This document shows positions 38,143 through 51,085 of a DNA stretch of 64,000 nucleotides, piece after piece. Under the pieces are notes generated by a model. It ran no database searches, was not told the DNA's origin, and was given only the letters and a program-made list of their open reading frames with translations. Each line of letters starts with the position of its first letter. Position 1 is the first letter of the stretch. This stretch comes from Sarcomyxa edulis. Taxonomy: Eukaryota > Basidiomycota > Agaricomycetes > Agaricales > Mycenaceae. The stretch is taken from the NCBI GenBank assembly GCA_009761415.1, contig QUOL01000007.1:1364001-1428000 (forward strand), given 5' to 3'. Position numbers and translations under genes: made by a program.

Positions 38143-41100
38143 ATGTCTCATGCTTTACTCTTGCGTCTCTTTCTTTCTCCTTCTTTCTTCTCAGTTCATG
38201 TAGCTCTTCGATACCTCAGCCTCTACGCCGATCATATAGGAATCACTTATTATCTTACAAGGAGACTCAAAGATCTCGATACCCAGGAGCTACGCGATGT
38301 CTGGGGCTTTATATGGTGAACAGAATGTTCGTCGCAATTATATATGGACCCCTGTTTTAACAATAGCTGGGTCTCAGCCATCTCCTTGTCACTAGACCTT
38401 CAAAGTCAAGAGCACTTGAATCCTTTGTGGTCGAAATTGCGCAGAGGTCAACCCATATAGCTATGATAGTGCGTGTATCTACATTCCTCCATCATATTTC
38501 ACAATTGAACGGACAAATCAGACGTTATGGTTCATGCAAGCAGCCCTCAGGGACCTGGACTTCGCTCATCATGAATCCCATTCATTCACCATCTGCCAAC
38601 GCGTGCTACTCAAGTGTCACGAAATCATTTTTGGAGATCTTCCTCCCCCCGCTATCACTCCGTATGCTGCAATAAATCTCCCTTTCCAAGCAAGATTTGC
38701 CCGACGCAAAATCAAACATCATGCCGAACCCGTCTTTGTGGGAATCGGCGTCCTCCTAGCCGGTGTTCCAGCAATGCCTCAGCTGACCGATATTATGGGA
38801 GAAGTTGCCATCGAGCAAGGCCGTATAGATGATGGCGGGAATGAATACAAGACTGTCCAGATGCAGGATGATGATGTTGCTCATGGCGTCCGCCGAAGTC
38901 AAAGTAGTCGGGCGACTATAGACATTGGAAATGACGACGATGACACGGACCATTCAAGTTCGGAAGAAGGCTCAGCACAGAAAGCCCAAAAACGTGACCC
39001 AGCCAAGAACTCGCCTCGAAGAAATCCACTGGCGCGTCGACGTACAGTGGGTCCTGCACAGACAACTCCCGCTCTTCCACTCCATTTACGAACTCCTCGA
39101 CGACCGCGACTGTCCGATGACCCTCTTGGTCAACTTGATTACGAACCTATCACGACCCCATACCAATCCTCGCCTTCCATTTCGGCTGGTAGGCCTCCTC
39201 CTCGGTCAGGTAGTTTCAATATCGCGGAAAGTCTCCTGCAAAAATACGATTTTCCATCGCAAGTGCACCTTCTACGAAGTCATTACTGTCGCTCTGAGGT
39301 TCGTCTGATTTTCTCGATACAGTGTTCCGACCTGACTCTGCATCAGGTGCAATTCTTACTCAGCCTCGAAAGTATATCCAATCGACTCCTCGTAATACCG
39401 AGACCCGCGCGAGTCAGTGCTCTGAGAGCGGAATTGACTGCTCTGAATCATAAACTGCCTGCTGAGGTATGTGTTTAACTCTGGTGTCGGCATTTTCTGA
39501 CAAGGATATATAGGTCTGTATGCCCATGTGGTGCTCTTCTTCGGATACAATTCGTGAAGACAGTATCCCTCAGCCTCACCATCGTATAGTCCGAATACCA
39601 CCTGGAGAAAGCGTGGTTCTCAATTCTGCAGAGCGCGCTCCTTACCTCCTACTTATCGAAATCCTTAACGATGACTTAGATTTCAACCCAAACAAAAGGA
39701 GCAACAAGGAAGTCCTGAAAAAGATTGCTGTCAAGGAAGACGAACGCAAAGGAGCATCGGGAGATTTGATATCTTTTAATACCTCAACAGCTCGTCGACA
39801 TATACCCCATTCAAGTTCTGTCAATGATACAGATGTAGCACAGGTGATGCAGAGGCAAGACAGTACCAACTCCTCCATTGCCGTCATTCCTGCGACACCA
39901 TCGACAGCTTCCCCCTCGCAAGACGACGAAGAAATAGATGTTGTGGAACAGCTTTACGGCGATGGCGTTCGTTCTCCACAAGTCGATCTTTCGGAATCGA
40001 TTGTTTTGCCTCTTGCGCCAAAAAACAAAGAGCTCGATTTGGTGGCCTGGTCAAGAGCGTCCTCCGTTCCTCCATCCCCCAGTCTGGAAAATGGACATTA
40101 TACACCACGTTTCTCGTCCTCTATTGACAGCACTCCATCTTCAGCTTCGCTCTATTCATCCCCTCAACTGCAGGAAACGGCAACTGATACCCCAACTCTG
40201 TCAGCCAGAGAACCTCGTTCGCTCTCCCTCGACGACTACTCTGATCGTATGCGGACAGCTGCGATCATGTTAGCCCAACTCAATGCAAACCTCGTGCGAG
40301 AGCCCGTAACTACTGTCTCAGGAATGGGTATTCCACCGGGATCATCACCGCAGTCAAGGCCACTCAATTGGATTCCTGGATCAAATTGGCTTACCAACAG
40401 TTCCGAACCATCTACTTCGAGAAGCCCTACGCACCCCTCCTTGGGAGGTGCACAGCCGGACATGTCGACGAGGATGCGTTTGCAATACTCAGAAGCCTCC
40501 GCCATTCGCGATCGTATCATGAAAGAGATGATATCTCTAGAAGAAGAGCGTATGGAGCGCATGCGTGAAAATCGCGAAGGTGATGGGATGATGCAATTTG
40601 GTGACTTAAGCGGCAGCCACAAGAGTGCGGAGGATGAAGGTATCATTCGACGTGAACTCAACAAGCAGGACCCATCCGCTGTGCTCTTCAGTGAATCTTG
40701 GGCTGCTAAAAAAGTAAGCCTATGTCGATTGGTGGTCCTGTCGGTAATGTTAATCCGTAAGCACAGAGCCGGATACGACATGGTTCGCCGTATGGCCATT
40801 TAGGTGACAACATCTTCATTCATCCATTAACTAATAGTCATTAATTTTTATGTATAGCGAGCTGGGATTGTGTGTCTGTCATCGTCAAGACTGGAGGTGA
40901 TCTTAGGCAGGAACAATTAGCTGTCCAGCTTATCCAAGAGTTCGAGCGAATATGGCACGAAGAGAATTGCCCGTGTTGGGTAAGATAGTACGTCCTCGCA
41001 GTCTTGTCTTTGCCATTTATTGACCCCTACCTCAGTTTCCGTATAGTTATCACTGGCGGAAGCTCAGGGCTGGTAGAAACAATCACCGACGCTGTATCTA

Positions 41101-41950
41101 TACATTCCATCAAAAAGGCCGAGTATGCTCGACGATTAACTGAGGGTAGACTAGGACATGTTACTCTGTTCGACCATTTCAGATCGGTAAGCAGCGTTCA
41201 CCCTCAGAGGCACGACACTCCTCAACCCACATCTTTGTCAGGCATACGGGGATCCATCATCCGCAAAATTTGCCCGCGCCCAACGAAACTTTGCAAAGTC
41301 GCTGGCAGGTCGGTGTTTGAACTTCTTGTGTTACATGTTTCCTCATACTCGAAGGTTTTGTCGGCAGGTTATTCGATTGTAACCTACCTTCTTCAAATAA
41401 AGGATCGTCACAACGGTAACATCCTTCTGGACCGAGATGGCCATCTCATACATATCGACTTTGGCTTCATGTTATCCAACACTCCTGGAAACATCGGGTT
41501 CGAGGCAGCACCGTTCAAACTGCCTGCCGAATATATCGATGTTCTCGGCGGTGTCGAGGGTGATCCTTTCCTCGAGTTTAAACGCCTTTTCCGAGAAGGA
41601 TTCGCCGCAGCTCGGAAACATTGTGACCGGATAATCAGTATGTGTTCTACGTTCGTTTCCTGGACTTCTATTCAGGTGTTTCTTCCAGCCCTTGTCGAGC
41701 TTATGCAGAAAGATTCCAGCCTCCCTTGCTTTGCTGCATTCGGAGAGCAGACTGCGAATCAACTTCGCGATCGTTTCCAGCCAGCTCTTACGCATTCTCT
41801 GGTCGGAGACTATGTAGACAGACTCATCGACAGTTCTTTAGGATCTCATTGGACACGGCTTTATGATTCGGTACGATTCAAATATCGCATCCCTTCGCTC
41901 ATTCTGACAGTTACTTTCAGTATCAGTACTATTCCCAATCGATCCTTTGA
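38143..41950 (+). CDS. PIK1: Phosphatidylinositol 4-kinase Pik1 (PI4K beta type)
   Basis: Makes PI4P at the Golgi for secretory vesicle formation. The start at 38143 gives MSHALLLRLFLS, opening the Pik1 lipid-kinase-unique helical region (ADHIGITYYLTRRL). A long Ser-rich linker follows (about 38,890-40,600). The kinase domain is assembled from several exons: SWDCVSVIVKTGGDLRQEQ near 40,870, FRIVITGGSSGLVETI, a DRHNGNILLD catalytic loop near 41,410, and IDFGFMLS at about 41,455. The end GDYVDRLIDSSL..YQYYSQSIL is the usual Pik1 C-terminus; the last exon (41,921-41,950) carries only nine codons plus stop. The HNGNILL and DFGF motifs are intact, so it should be active. About 1,030 residues with at least eight introns. 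Confidence 0.93.
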
Positions 41951-44182
41951 CTGAGGGTCAATGCACCTCCATGTCTCCTTCTGGAGTTGGCCTATACTTT
42001 TGTCACCGCTAGGATTATTATTATCACATTTGTACCTACTCACGAATCTCGTTCTTGTGACGCAGAATAATCGTCTTGCCTGTCTCGTGACATAAAACTC
42101 AACTCTTCGCGAAAGAGCAAAAACAACCATGTTGACAACCTCGGACATATCTCGAGGAAACCTGTACCTCCTAACACAAACGTGAATATGCTTGTCCTAG
42201 AAACAAGTCTTCCGATAATCCAATGCACCTGCCAGATGGTCGGCTTCATGCACGGTCGACTCAATGCTGTACAAAGCAAGCCAGTGCTTCACCCGAGGAC
42301 CGTTAAAGCATGTCATTCTATCTCTGTTCAGGGCCTTTTGTGACATTTTTGGGCACATAAAGACAAGGCAGATCATCAGTGACTCATACGAAGAGAAACG
42401 TCACAAAATGCTCTACCGCTGAGCTACTCGGGCTGTAGGGCAGTTTCACGACTTGAAGATGATAGAGGGGTCCAAGCGCTAGCAAAATCCTGCAAGGGGT
42501 TTAGAACGACTGTGTCAACAGATCCAGTAAGGACCGATGATCATTAATCATTGTTGATTCCTAAAAATGCTCTACCGCTGAGCTACTCGGGCCGTAGGAC
42601 AGTTCCACGGTTTGAAGACGATAGAGGGGTTCTGAGTTCTAGCGACATCGTGCAAGGATCCTGATTTTCGAAACTGTATCATTCGGTTCAGACATTGTGA
42701 TTGATGAACTCTGATCATTATTGATTCCTAAAATGCTCTACCGCTGAGCTACTCGGGCTGTACGGCATTTCCACGGTTGGAAGACGATAGAGGGGTCTGA
42801 GTCTCAACGAAATCGTGCAAAGACTTTCGAACAACTGTGTCAATCGGTTCAGTCATCGTAATTGATAAACTTTGATCATTATTGATTCCTAAAATGCTCT
42901 ACTGCTGAGCTACTCGGGCATCTGGCTAATTCTATGGCTTTGGGATCACATAGACGGCTCGTAAATATCCTGGAGATACCTTTGACAAACATCTTTGGTC
43001 GGAATTTCTCGCAGTGGTGCCATCGATCCTCTTGACGCCGATACCCCATATTTACTAGAGTTACTGCACTGCATGGCTTGATACCACGTATACAAAATGT
43101 ATGTGTATCTCAGCGAGTCGGGCAAGTCGAAGGGTGGCGTCGGGTGGCATAGTCAGGTCCAAGCTGTCTTCAATTTGCGCAAAAATACGGCTTTTGGCGC
43201 TGGGGCTCTCTCGACATCTTGGGGCCCAAATGAGGCCTTGTATACTTCCATCAAGTTCGAGTTCCAACTCTGCGGCCGGTGTCCATCCGGGTCTACAACT
43301 ATAAACAATGCACAAGCATCTGTTACAGTGACACAGTCGCACGATGTCCAGACTCCAGGCTCCAGATACTAAGCGCTAAGCACAGCGCTAGCCATACTTA
43401 CTCGCCTCTCGAGCAAGTCAAGAGGTTGGCATGAGTTTGACAGAGCTTTGACAGAGCTCGATGAAAAGGTAAACGTTCGAGACTCGGAGCGCACAGTGCC
43501 ACAGTCTACCTTGGATGGATATCGTCGACTCGACATCGGACTCCAGACCGTAGAGCTAGATAAAACTATAATCAATCATCAGGATTATCAGTAGCGCTAA
43601 GCATCTTGTCAGATACGCTCACCAGGAAAAAGACCCCGAAGTCAAGCTCGAGAAATTTGCGAGAAATCCCATCCCACAAGGTGACTTAGGCAAACAGCAA
43701 AATAAGACGGAGATGTGAGTCCAACGTTTAGGAGACTCTCGATGGGAGTCTTCCAAACTTGAAGGTCAAGTACTTGAACATTGTTGGAAATTTGTCTAAT
43801 GGTCGAACTTGAAGAAGAGCGTGACAACGCCGACGCGACCGTTGCCTAATGAGGAGCGCGCGTCGTGTGACCTGTGACCACGACTTCATTAATACCGATG
43901 TTGCTCTCGACCACCTCCTCGTCCTCGACGATTTCGCACATTCTGGCTTGGACTTTACCGGATCTCAAATTGGGATACGTCATGAGGCTGGTCAAAGGGG
44001 AGGCACCTTAGCTTGAGCCGCTAAATAAGCGAGCCTTATTGTTCTTTTCCAAAAGAGGAAAGAGGACGAGACAATGAGGTGAGAGCCATTGTGGACGCTC
44101 ACTCTTCAAACAACAAAAGAAAAAATGTCGGTCGGGTCCAGCATCGTTTCTCTTCCTCTTTCACGTCCATCATCTCTCCAAG
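41951..44182. other. Intergenic 2.2 kb between PIK1 and STE6-like gene
   Basis: No convincing gene. It holds the tandem tRNA-A-box array (entered separately), and imperfect duplications around 43,340-43,405 and 43,535-43,622 sharing an AGCGCTAAGCA core. A 91-codon frame at 43,097-43,372 has no recognisable domain. The last 200 bases are the presumed STE6 promoter. Confidence 0.5.
42405..42925 (-). repeat. Tandem array of ~160-bp units with a tRNA-like D-arm/A-box
   Basis: Four copies of TGCTCTAC(C/T)GCTGAGCTACTCGGG start at 42409, 42568, 42734 and 42895 (spacing 159, 166, 161); the fourth unit is truncated. On the minus strand each reads GAGTAGCTCAGCGGTAGAGCA, a complete tRNA D-arm (GCTC/GAGC stem) containing the Pol III A-box. 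Units also share ATAGAGGGGT and TTGATTCCTAA blocks. About 75-85 bases downstream of each A-box (minus strand) is a degenerate GTTCGAAA-like B-box. No acceptor stem or T-arm closes, so these are not tRNA genes. Confidence 0.8.
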
Positions 44183-47100
44183 ATGCGTCGACCGAATCTT
44201 GCGGTCGATACCAATGCTTTGACTGAGCCATCGACGACCTACGAACTTACTCAGTCACCTAGAACTTCAACATACTCTACAACTTCACTCGATCTCAAAA
44301 AAATCAATTCACCAAATCCTGACAATGCAATCCCTCCCCCATCACTTCACTCTGGCCCACAACCATCCATACGTCTCTTATTTTCCCTCATCTCCAGGCG
44401 CAGACTACTTCTACTCGTCCTTCCAGCCATCGTATCCTCGATTGTTGCAGGTGCAATCGCTCCCTTCATGACATATGTCATCGGCCAAGCTTTCAACTCA
44501 TTCGCACAATTTCCATTGACCCCACATCCACCAAAGGCCGCCAAAGACGCGCTCTTGCACGGCATCGGCATCGCTGCACTGGAATTGATTGGTTTAGCGG
44601 TCGGTTCTCTGGCTCTGAGTAGTCTCACTTCCTGTCTTTGGATCTGGACTGGCGAACGCAACGTAATGGCGTTGCGAAAGCGCGTCTACAATGCAGTGAC
44701 ACGAAAGGACATGGTTTGGTTTGATACCAAGATGGGTGCAGAAGGAAATGTTCAGTCCGCCGAGGGGGACCAAGGGCCACTCGGTGCAGGCGGTCTTATG
44801 GCAAAATTTACAAGGTATGTGATACATCACTTGAAGTTACATCCGTGTCTCATTCCCTGCAGAGAAACCGACGATGTACGAATGGCAACATCTCTCGCAT
44901 GCGGAATGCTCATTCAGTACCTCACCACCTGCATCGCATGTCTCATCCTTGCTTTCCTCAGATCCTGGGCTTTGACTCTCGTTATACTCTCCGCGGTCCC
45001 CGTCCTCGTCCTCATTCAAGCCTTCTCACAAGCGTTCGCTGGACCTCTTCTCGCCGCTGAACGTTCTCAAACTGCCACAGCTGCCACACTTGCCGATCGT
45101 GCAATAGCCGCAATTTCTACCGTCAAGGCATTCAACGCTTCATCGCACGAACAGTCCAGTCTTGATGCTGTCCTTGACCGCGTCGGCACTGCTGCCAAGA
45201 AACTTAACGCCATCTGGGGTCTGACCTCCGGTCTGGCGCAATTCGTTATGATGGCGATGTTTGTGCAAGGATTCTGGTTTGGATCAAAATTGGTCAAAGA
45301 GGGCAAGGTCGGAGCTGGGGATGTCATGGCGGTGTTCTGGGCTTGCCTCATCGCGACTAGTAACCTGCAGATGTGTATCCCTCAATTCATCACGCTGGCC
45401 AAAGGAAAATTCGCCATGGTATCCCTCCTGACTCTGGTCTCAGACAACGACAAGTCAGTGCCAATTCGCAAGATCATCCCACCCAAGTGCTCTGGTGAAG
45501 TCTCATTCCAATCGGTCACATTCGCCTACCCGTCCCGTCCAACGATGCCTGTTCTTCATGACGTCTCCCTCTTTCTCCCTGCTCATGAAACAACATTCAT
45601 CGTCGGTGGCTCTGGTTCTGGGAAGTCTACTATTGCCCAGCTGCTACTAGGAATGTACGAACCGCAATCTGGTTCTATACAGCTCGACGATCAAGAGCTC
45701 GGGTTCTTGGATGGCGACTGGACAAAAGGAGAGATTGCCGGTGTCGAGCAGGGTTGCATCCTGTTCGATATGAGCGTACACGACAATGTCGCTCTAGGTC
45801 TAGCTGGTGGAAGCGATGAGAGGGTAGCAACAAGGGAAGAGGTGGTGGAGGCGTGTAGAGCGGCGTTGATGCACGACTTCGTTAGAGACTTGCCGGACGG
45901 GTACGACACGAAGTTGGGCACTGGCGGTGCTAGTCTAAGTGGGGGTCAGAAGCAAAGATTGGCTATCGCAAGAGCCAAATTGAGAAACCCAACGGTCTTG
46001 ATTCTCGGTAAGTTTTCCTTGATGACCTTTGTTTTGTGCTATACTCATATTCCTTCGATAGACGAAGCAACTTCTGCTCTGGACGCAACTTCGCGTGTCT
46101 TGGTCTTTGAAGCAATCAAGAGATGGCGGGCTAACAAGACGACCATCGTTATCACCCACGATCTCTCCCAAATTAGCTCCGACGACTTTGTTTACGTTCT
46201 CAAAGGAGGAGAAGTCGTCGAACAGGGTTATCGATATGATCTAGAGAGTATCGCCGACGGCGAGTTCAGAGAGATGATGCACACGCAAGGGGCAACTGGA
46301 GGCTTCTTGCCCGAGAAGGACATTCCTTCCCCGGACGGAATGGATAGCATCGAGGAGATCCTAGGGTTGGAGGAGAAAGAGATGGAGGAGAGCCTCGCCA
46401 GACCCATTCTACGACCTATCACCTTGGGCAATTGGATGTTCGACGTCGTCGCAGACCTTACTGGAAACACCACGAACGGGCTTGCTCCTGCTATAGTTGC
46501 CGCACGGGATCCCAGCAGGATCAGTAGGTTTATTCCTGCAGAGACTTTCAGCTCGGACGACGTCAAGTTCGCATCGATACCGCAAAGAAGATCCAGTCTT
46601 CATGTACCCTCAATCGTTCCACCCTCTCCAGCACATACAGCTGCGATGCGTAGGCTCAGTTTGCAGTTCACGCCCACGTCTCCCGCCTTTTCGTTTCAAA
46701 CCACGGAGAGTTCCACTCGATTGTTGATACCAGCTTATGACGATGAAGCGTTCGATTTGGAAAAGGAAGCCTTGAAAAGGAACGGCACTGTCGCTTCGAC
46801 AAGGAGAGATAAAACGAAACCGCGAGCCCGTTGGGACCGCGCGGCAATGGTTCCTCTCCCTACCACCATCAAGGTCGAAAAACTACCATCGGTCCAGGAT
46901 CAGAAGCTGCCGCAGTCTTTCAGGAGTCTACTACATGACATCTACCCCACGATACCCTACAAGCCTCTCGTCCTGCTAGGTCTGATCTTCTGTTTACTCA
47001 GTGGTGCCATGACACCGGTGTTCTCTTTCCTTCTCTCCCGACTACTATTCGAAGTCTCGGTGGGTGCGAAAGACACCTCCACTATCAACAGATACGGCGG

Positions 47101-48775
47101 CATTGTCCTCAGCGTAGCAGCACTCGATGGACTGTTCATAGGCCTCAAATATTTCGTAATGGAGACTACTGCGATGAGCTGGGTCACTCGCATTCGAAAA
47201 TCGTGCTACAAGTCTATCCTCGTACAGGACAAGAAATGGTTCGACAAGAGTGACAACAGCCCTGTTCGGTTGGTACAAGTGCTCATCAAGGACGGAGACG
47301 ACGCAAGAAACCTCATCGCCGTCGTCGCAGGACAATGTTGCGTTGTCGTTGCCATGCTTGGTGTAGGTCTGGTGTGGGCGTTGATACAAGGCTGGCAGCT
47401 GACGTTGGTAGGCTTTGCGATTGCTCCGGTTTTCGCATTCACTATGGCTGTGCAAACAAAGCTGGTGGCCAAATGCGAACTTCGAAACAAACGTGCTAGA
47501 GAAGATGTTGCGAAGGGATATTACGAGGTATGTTCGCTGTCAAACAAATACATATATTCGTGATATTATATCTAATCAAATTGTTAATTAGGCGATCTCT
47601 AATATCAAGAGCATCCGATCAATGTCGTTTGAATGTGTTTTCGAACGTCAGTTTAACAGTGCGGCCGACAAGGCGCTCACTACTGGCGTCCAAGGAGCCT
47701 TCGTTGAAGGTTGCACATATGGTGTAGCCAGTGCCCTGATCTACCTCGCCGAAGCTCTTTTGTTCTACGTCGGCGCTGTCCTCATCTCGAAAGGCATCTA
47801 TACTTATCTCCAAATGGTGGAGACTCTAAATTTGGTGGTATTCAGTGTCACAATTGGTTCCCAGCTCATGGCATTCAGTACGTTCGAATTCAGTCTCTAT
47901 GCTTGCATTGTGTTGACTAATGTCCCGCAGCTCAAAAGATTGCCAAATCCGTCCAAGCAACTCGAGATTTCAATCAGTTACTGAAACTTTCTGCGAACAC
48001 CGATGAATCTCGAGGAGTTCTTCGTCCTTCCCTCGATGGACCTGTCTCACTCTCTCAGGTATCCTTCTCGTATCCCGAACGCCCTGATGTCCCGGTTCTC
48101 AAAGATATTACGATGGAGATCGCTAGCGGCGAATGCGTTGCGATCGTTGGCGCTTCTGGATCAGGCAAATCGACTATTGCTTCCCTCTTGCAAAGACTGT
48201 ATGAACCAGATTTCGGTTCAATTTCCGTCGGTTCATACGAAATACGTTCGACAGACGTTCGCCATCTACGAGATCATGTGTCCGTCGTCAGTCAAAACCC
48301 CAACCTCTTCGACGCGACCATCGCCGAAAATATTGCATACGGGAACAATACATTGACAGACATGGACGTGCACCGCGCTGCAAAATCTGCAAATGTACAC
48401 GAATTCATCATGTCTCTTCCTCAAGGCTACGACACTATGGTGGGGGAGAACGCTTCCCTCATTTCTGGTGGTCAGGCCCAACGACTCCAGATCGCTAGAG
48501 CTCTAGCGCGACCCTCCAAGATTCTCATCTTGGACGAATGCACGTCTGCGCTAGACCCTGCAAATCAAGCTGCTGTCTTGGACACAATCCGCTATGCGAA
48601 AGTCGGCCGTACGACGCTGATGGTCACGCACAAGGTCCCGGTCATGCGTATGTGCGACCGTATTTTGGTGATTCACGAGGGTCGTGTGGCAGAACATGGC
48701 ACATACGAGCAACTAATGGAGAAGAAGGGAGTATTCGCTGCGCTCGCCAACGGTGGCGAGTGGATGAGCGAGTGA
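44183..48775 (+). CDS. STE6: Full-size ABCB transporter, Ste6-like pheromone exporter
   Basis: Two repeats of six-helix membrane domain plus ATPase domain, about 1,450 residues. In fungi this architecture with a long cytosolic N-terminus belongs to Ste6, which exports the farnesylated lipopeptide mating pheromone; a multidrug exporter is the alternative. First ATPase domain: Walker A GGSGSGKST (about 45,604), signature LSGGQKQR (about 45,940), and Walker B interrupted by an intron (46,008-46,061) rejoining as LILDEATSALD. Second: Walker A GASGSGKST (about 48,150), Q-loop SQNPNLFD, signature ISGGQAQR and Walker B LILDECTSALD. Both H-loops (ITHD, VTHK) are present, so both sites look competent. 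Other introns at about 44,816-44,862, 47,527-47,591 and 47,880-47,930. A long linker of over 250 residues separates the halves. Confidence 0.8.
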
Positions 48776-49526
48776 TTCCTTACCCTTGACTCTTCGTTTA
48801 TATTCTTCTTTCATTTCTACGACATTCTATCCTTTCCATTTTTATTCGTTACGACTATCAGGATACCTACACTTTTCTTCGACATTCGTTTATCCATTCC
48901 TCACGTTCATGGCACGCCTCACTGTAGTTCTACCCACAACTGATACGAAAATCCTGTATTTCATTCTAAGGATAATAATAGAATACTAATCTGTATCTCC
49001 TCGAGAATCCGGTGCAAAGCGTCGTATAGACTGGCTTCTCCTTTGCTTCGTATGAAGTTGGTATGCTATCAGATCCAGCACTGATGACTTGTGCTTTTGT
49101 TGTAGGTAAGTATATCTTGCTCTCGGAGTCGACTCTCAGAGTCCAGACCTCATCCAACGCAAAGTCAGCTGTCACAGGTCGACCGGGCACACGACGCGTA
49201 CCTCGTGAAACATTGGTCGCGTCGGGAGTCGTCGTTGGTGGCACAATCTCTTCGATCTAGGATTCTCAGATAAACCAGAAGACAATCAGCTAGATGTCAC
49301 GTCTGCCTTGCGTCCGCCGAACCGTTCGCTACCGTTCGGCGTCACACGAACGAGCACCTCGAACGTCCGAACAAAATATGCACGTGATTACGACGCGATA
49401 AATGTGGCTACAGTGGTAGGGTACGGGGATTAACTCCTCAGGAGTTATTCACAGCTTATTAACGCGCCGCAGGCCGGAGTCCATATACCCTCCGGCTCAC
49501 TGTATCACGTGCAGTACGTCTAGGTG

Positions 49527-49610
49527 TTAATAACACCAAAACTTTGCCCGTCGAGTTAACAACTGTTAATAACCCCAAAACGTGACGTGTTAATAACAGG
49601 TGTTAATAAC
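49527..49610. repeat. Cluster of TTAATAAC motifs
   Basis: TTAATAAC occurs at 49527, 49566, 49590 and 49603, with a variant TTAACAAC near 49555. A dense AT-rich motif cluster in otherwise GC-balanced sequence. Function unknown. Confidence 0.6.
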
Positions 49611-49680
49611 AGTTGACTTAAACCCGCCACCCTATACAGTGGGGAAGGCATGGAAAAATCGGTCTGACCGATTTGAGGCA

Positions 49681-49743
49681 CGTGAAACCAAATCGGTGTC
49701 CCGTGAAACCAAATCGGTCGGGCGTGGGAAATAATCGGTCCGG
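49681..49743. repeat. Three 21-bp tandem units carrying AAATCGGT
   Basis: Units start at 49681, 49702 and 49723; the first two share CGTGAAACCAAATCGGT, the third is diverged. Two more copies, AAATCGGT at 49656 and its complement ACCGATTT at 49667, lie just upstream. Two-helical-turn spacing of a short motif is typical of a protein-binding array. Confidence 0.75.
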
Positions 49744-50467
49744 ACCGAGGGTTCGAATCGGCCGGAGGGAAGCACCATTTTTGATCTTATCGATTAATTT
49801 TCTCCTCCCACCAGCCATTGAACAAAGCTCGTCGGTTGTCCCCCATCTCGATGAGACCCAACAATCACAACAATCAACAATATCAATGCTATTGGCCTCC
49901 GTGGTCCCCCTTTTTCAAGGCTTCAAGCTTCAGTCTTTCAGTCGACTCCAAGGCATCAGGGCCACGAACTTTCAGATCTGATATTTTTCCTCGTGAAGCT
50001 CGTCGTCGTTGAGACCCAACTAAACCTACCGACTAATAGCCTTAAATAGCCTGACAGACCCTTCTAGCTAAGGAAGACAGTGTTTCTATTTCTTTTATCT
50101 AGGTTTTTCTTTGAGTAGAGCAAGAGTAGAGCAAGTCTCTGCTACTACACCTCTCTTATCTCCCAGCCAATTCATTGCGCGGGGCATATTAGAATTCAGC
50201 CAAAGGTGAGTCCTACTACAATCTTGTCTTATTGAGGCTCGAACGAGCCAGCAGCCCCAGCCGCCGCGTTTCGAGCATCTTCGAGCCTTTGATTTCTTTT
50301 GTACGCGCCACGACGCGCGTCGAGACGCGCGCTATCATTTCTCGTTTCAGTGTGTTGATGTGGTGGTTGATGCGCGCGTCTGTTCTCTTAGATGTTCTCT
50401 CTCTTTTTCTCTTTCTCTTTTCCCGCTTCTTGGCTGATTGTTCTTTGGTACAGGAAACTGACGCGGT

Positions 50468-50541
50468 GACGCGGATGCAGACACGTCCAGCGTCTACCGA
50501 ACACGACGCGGATGCGGACGCGTCCAGCGTCTACCGAACAC
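50468..50541. repeat. 37-bp direct tandem duplication
   Basis: Two adjacent copies, 50468-50504 and 50505-50541, nearly identical, each ending in GTCTACCGAACAC. Probably non-coding leader of the mobile-element-like gene that starts at 51086. Confidence 0.85.
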
Positions 50542-51085
50542 TGAAACTAATGCAAGCTCCGCAGATCTGATGACACATTGAGCTGAAACTATCTTACTCG
50601 ATTGACAGAGATTCCCGTTGAAACCCCCGTATGCACAATGCATCTCTCGCTTTCTTGTGACCTGACTTGTGATACTTTTTCCTCTCAAATTTTGCAAACA
50701 ATTAAGGTGAGTATGTGACCCTAACTGTTTATCATTTGACGGGTCAATTACTTACGTACCTCATGCCAGTCCATATAGGCGAGTACCCGGTTGCCATCCC
50801 CACTTTGCAGTTGACCTTCAGAAGGTACGTACCTACTTACTTCATCGGAAGCTTGGCTAAGTCTCGATCATAGTTTTATGTACTTACCGGACTGTCCAGC
50901 CTGTAAGGATGGACGAAATCATAGTGGCTTTAATCGAGACCAATATCATGTTGTTTCACCCGTGCTATTGACCGCCCCGCGACCCTATGGTGTGCGGGGC
51001 ACACAAGTTGCAAAACTCGATCAAAATAGGAGGTCAAAAACCGACGCGGATTCGATCCTCTTGTATCAGCTTGTTCTTTCTCTCC

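Larger units (their letters stand above)
48776..51085. other. Intergenic 2.3 kb, left flank of the transposon nest
   Basis: No gene I can support. Contains TTAATAAC repeats (49,527-49,610), three 21-bp tandem units with AAATCGGT (49,681-49,743) and a 37-bp tandem duplication (50,468-50,541), each entered separately. A minus-strand frame of 92 codons (48,966-49,244) has no recognisable domain. Confidence 0.5.

Noticed and set aside
42405..42925. Array read as four tRNA genes
   Set aside because: Only the D-arm forms; no closing acceptor strand, anticodon arm or T-arm at proper distance.
43097..43372. 91-codon plus-strand frame before STE6
   Set aside because: No domain; overlaps an imperfectly duplicated, probably decaying region.
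41951..44182. Mating pheromone precursor gene next to the STE6-like exporter
   Set aside because: A limited look at short frames showed no convincing CAAX-ending peptide; also the exporter is not normally linked to the pheromone locus.
48966..49244. 92-codon minus-strand frame downstream of STE6
   Set aside because: No domain and no supporting splice structure.
49618..49640. CCCTATACAGTGGGG as left inverted end of the outer element
   Set aside because: No matching complement found on the right side of the outer gene within the window.
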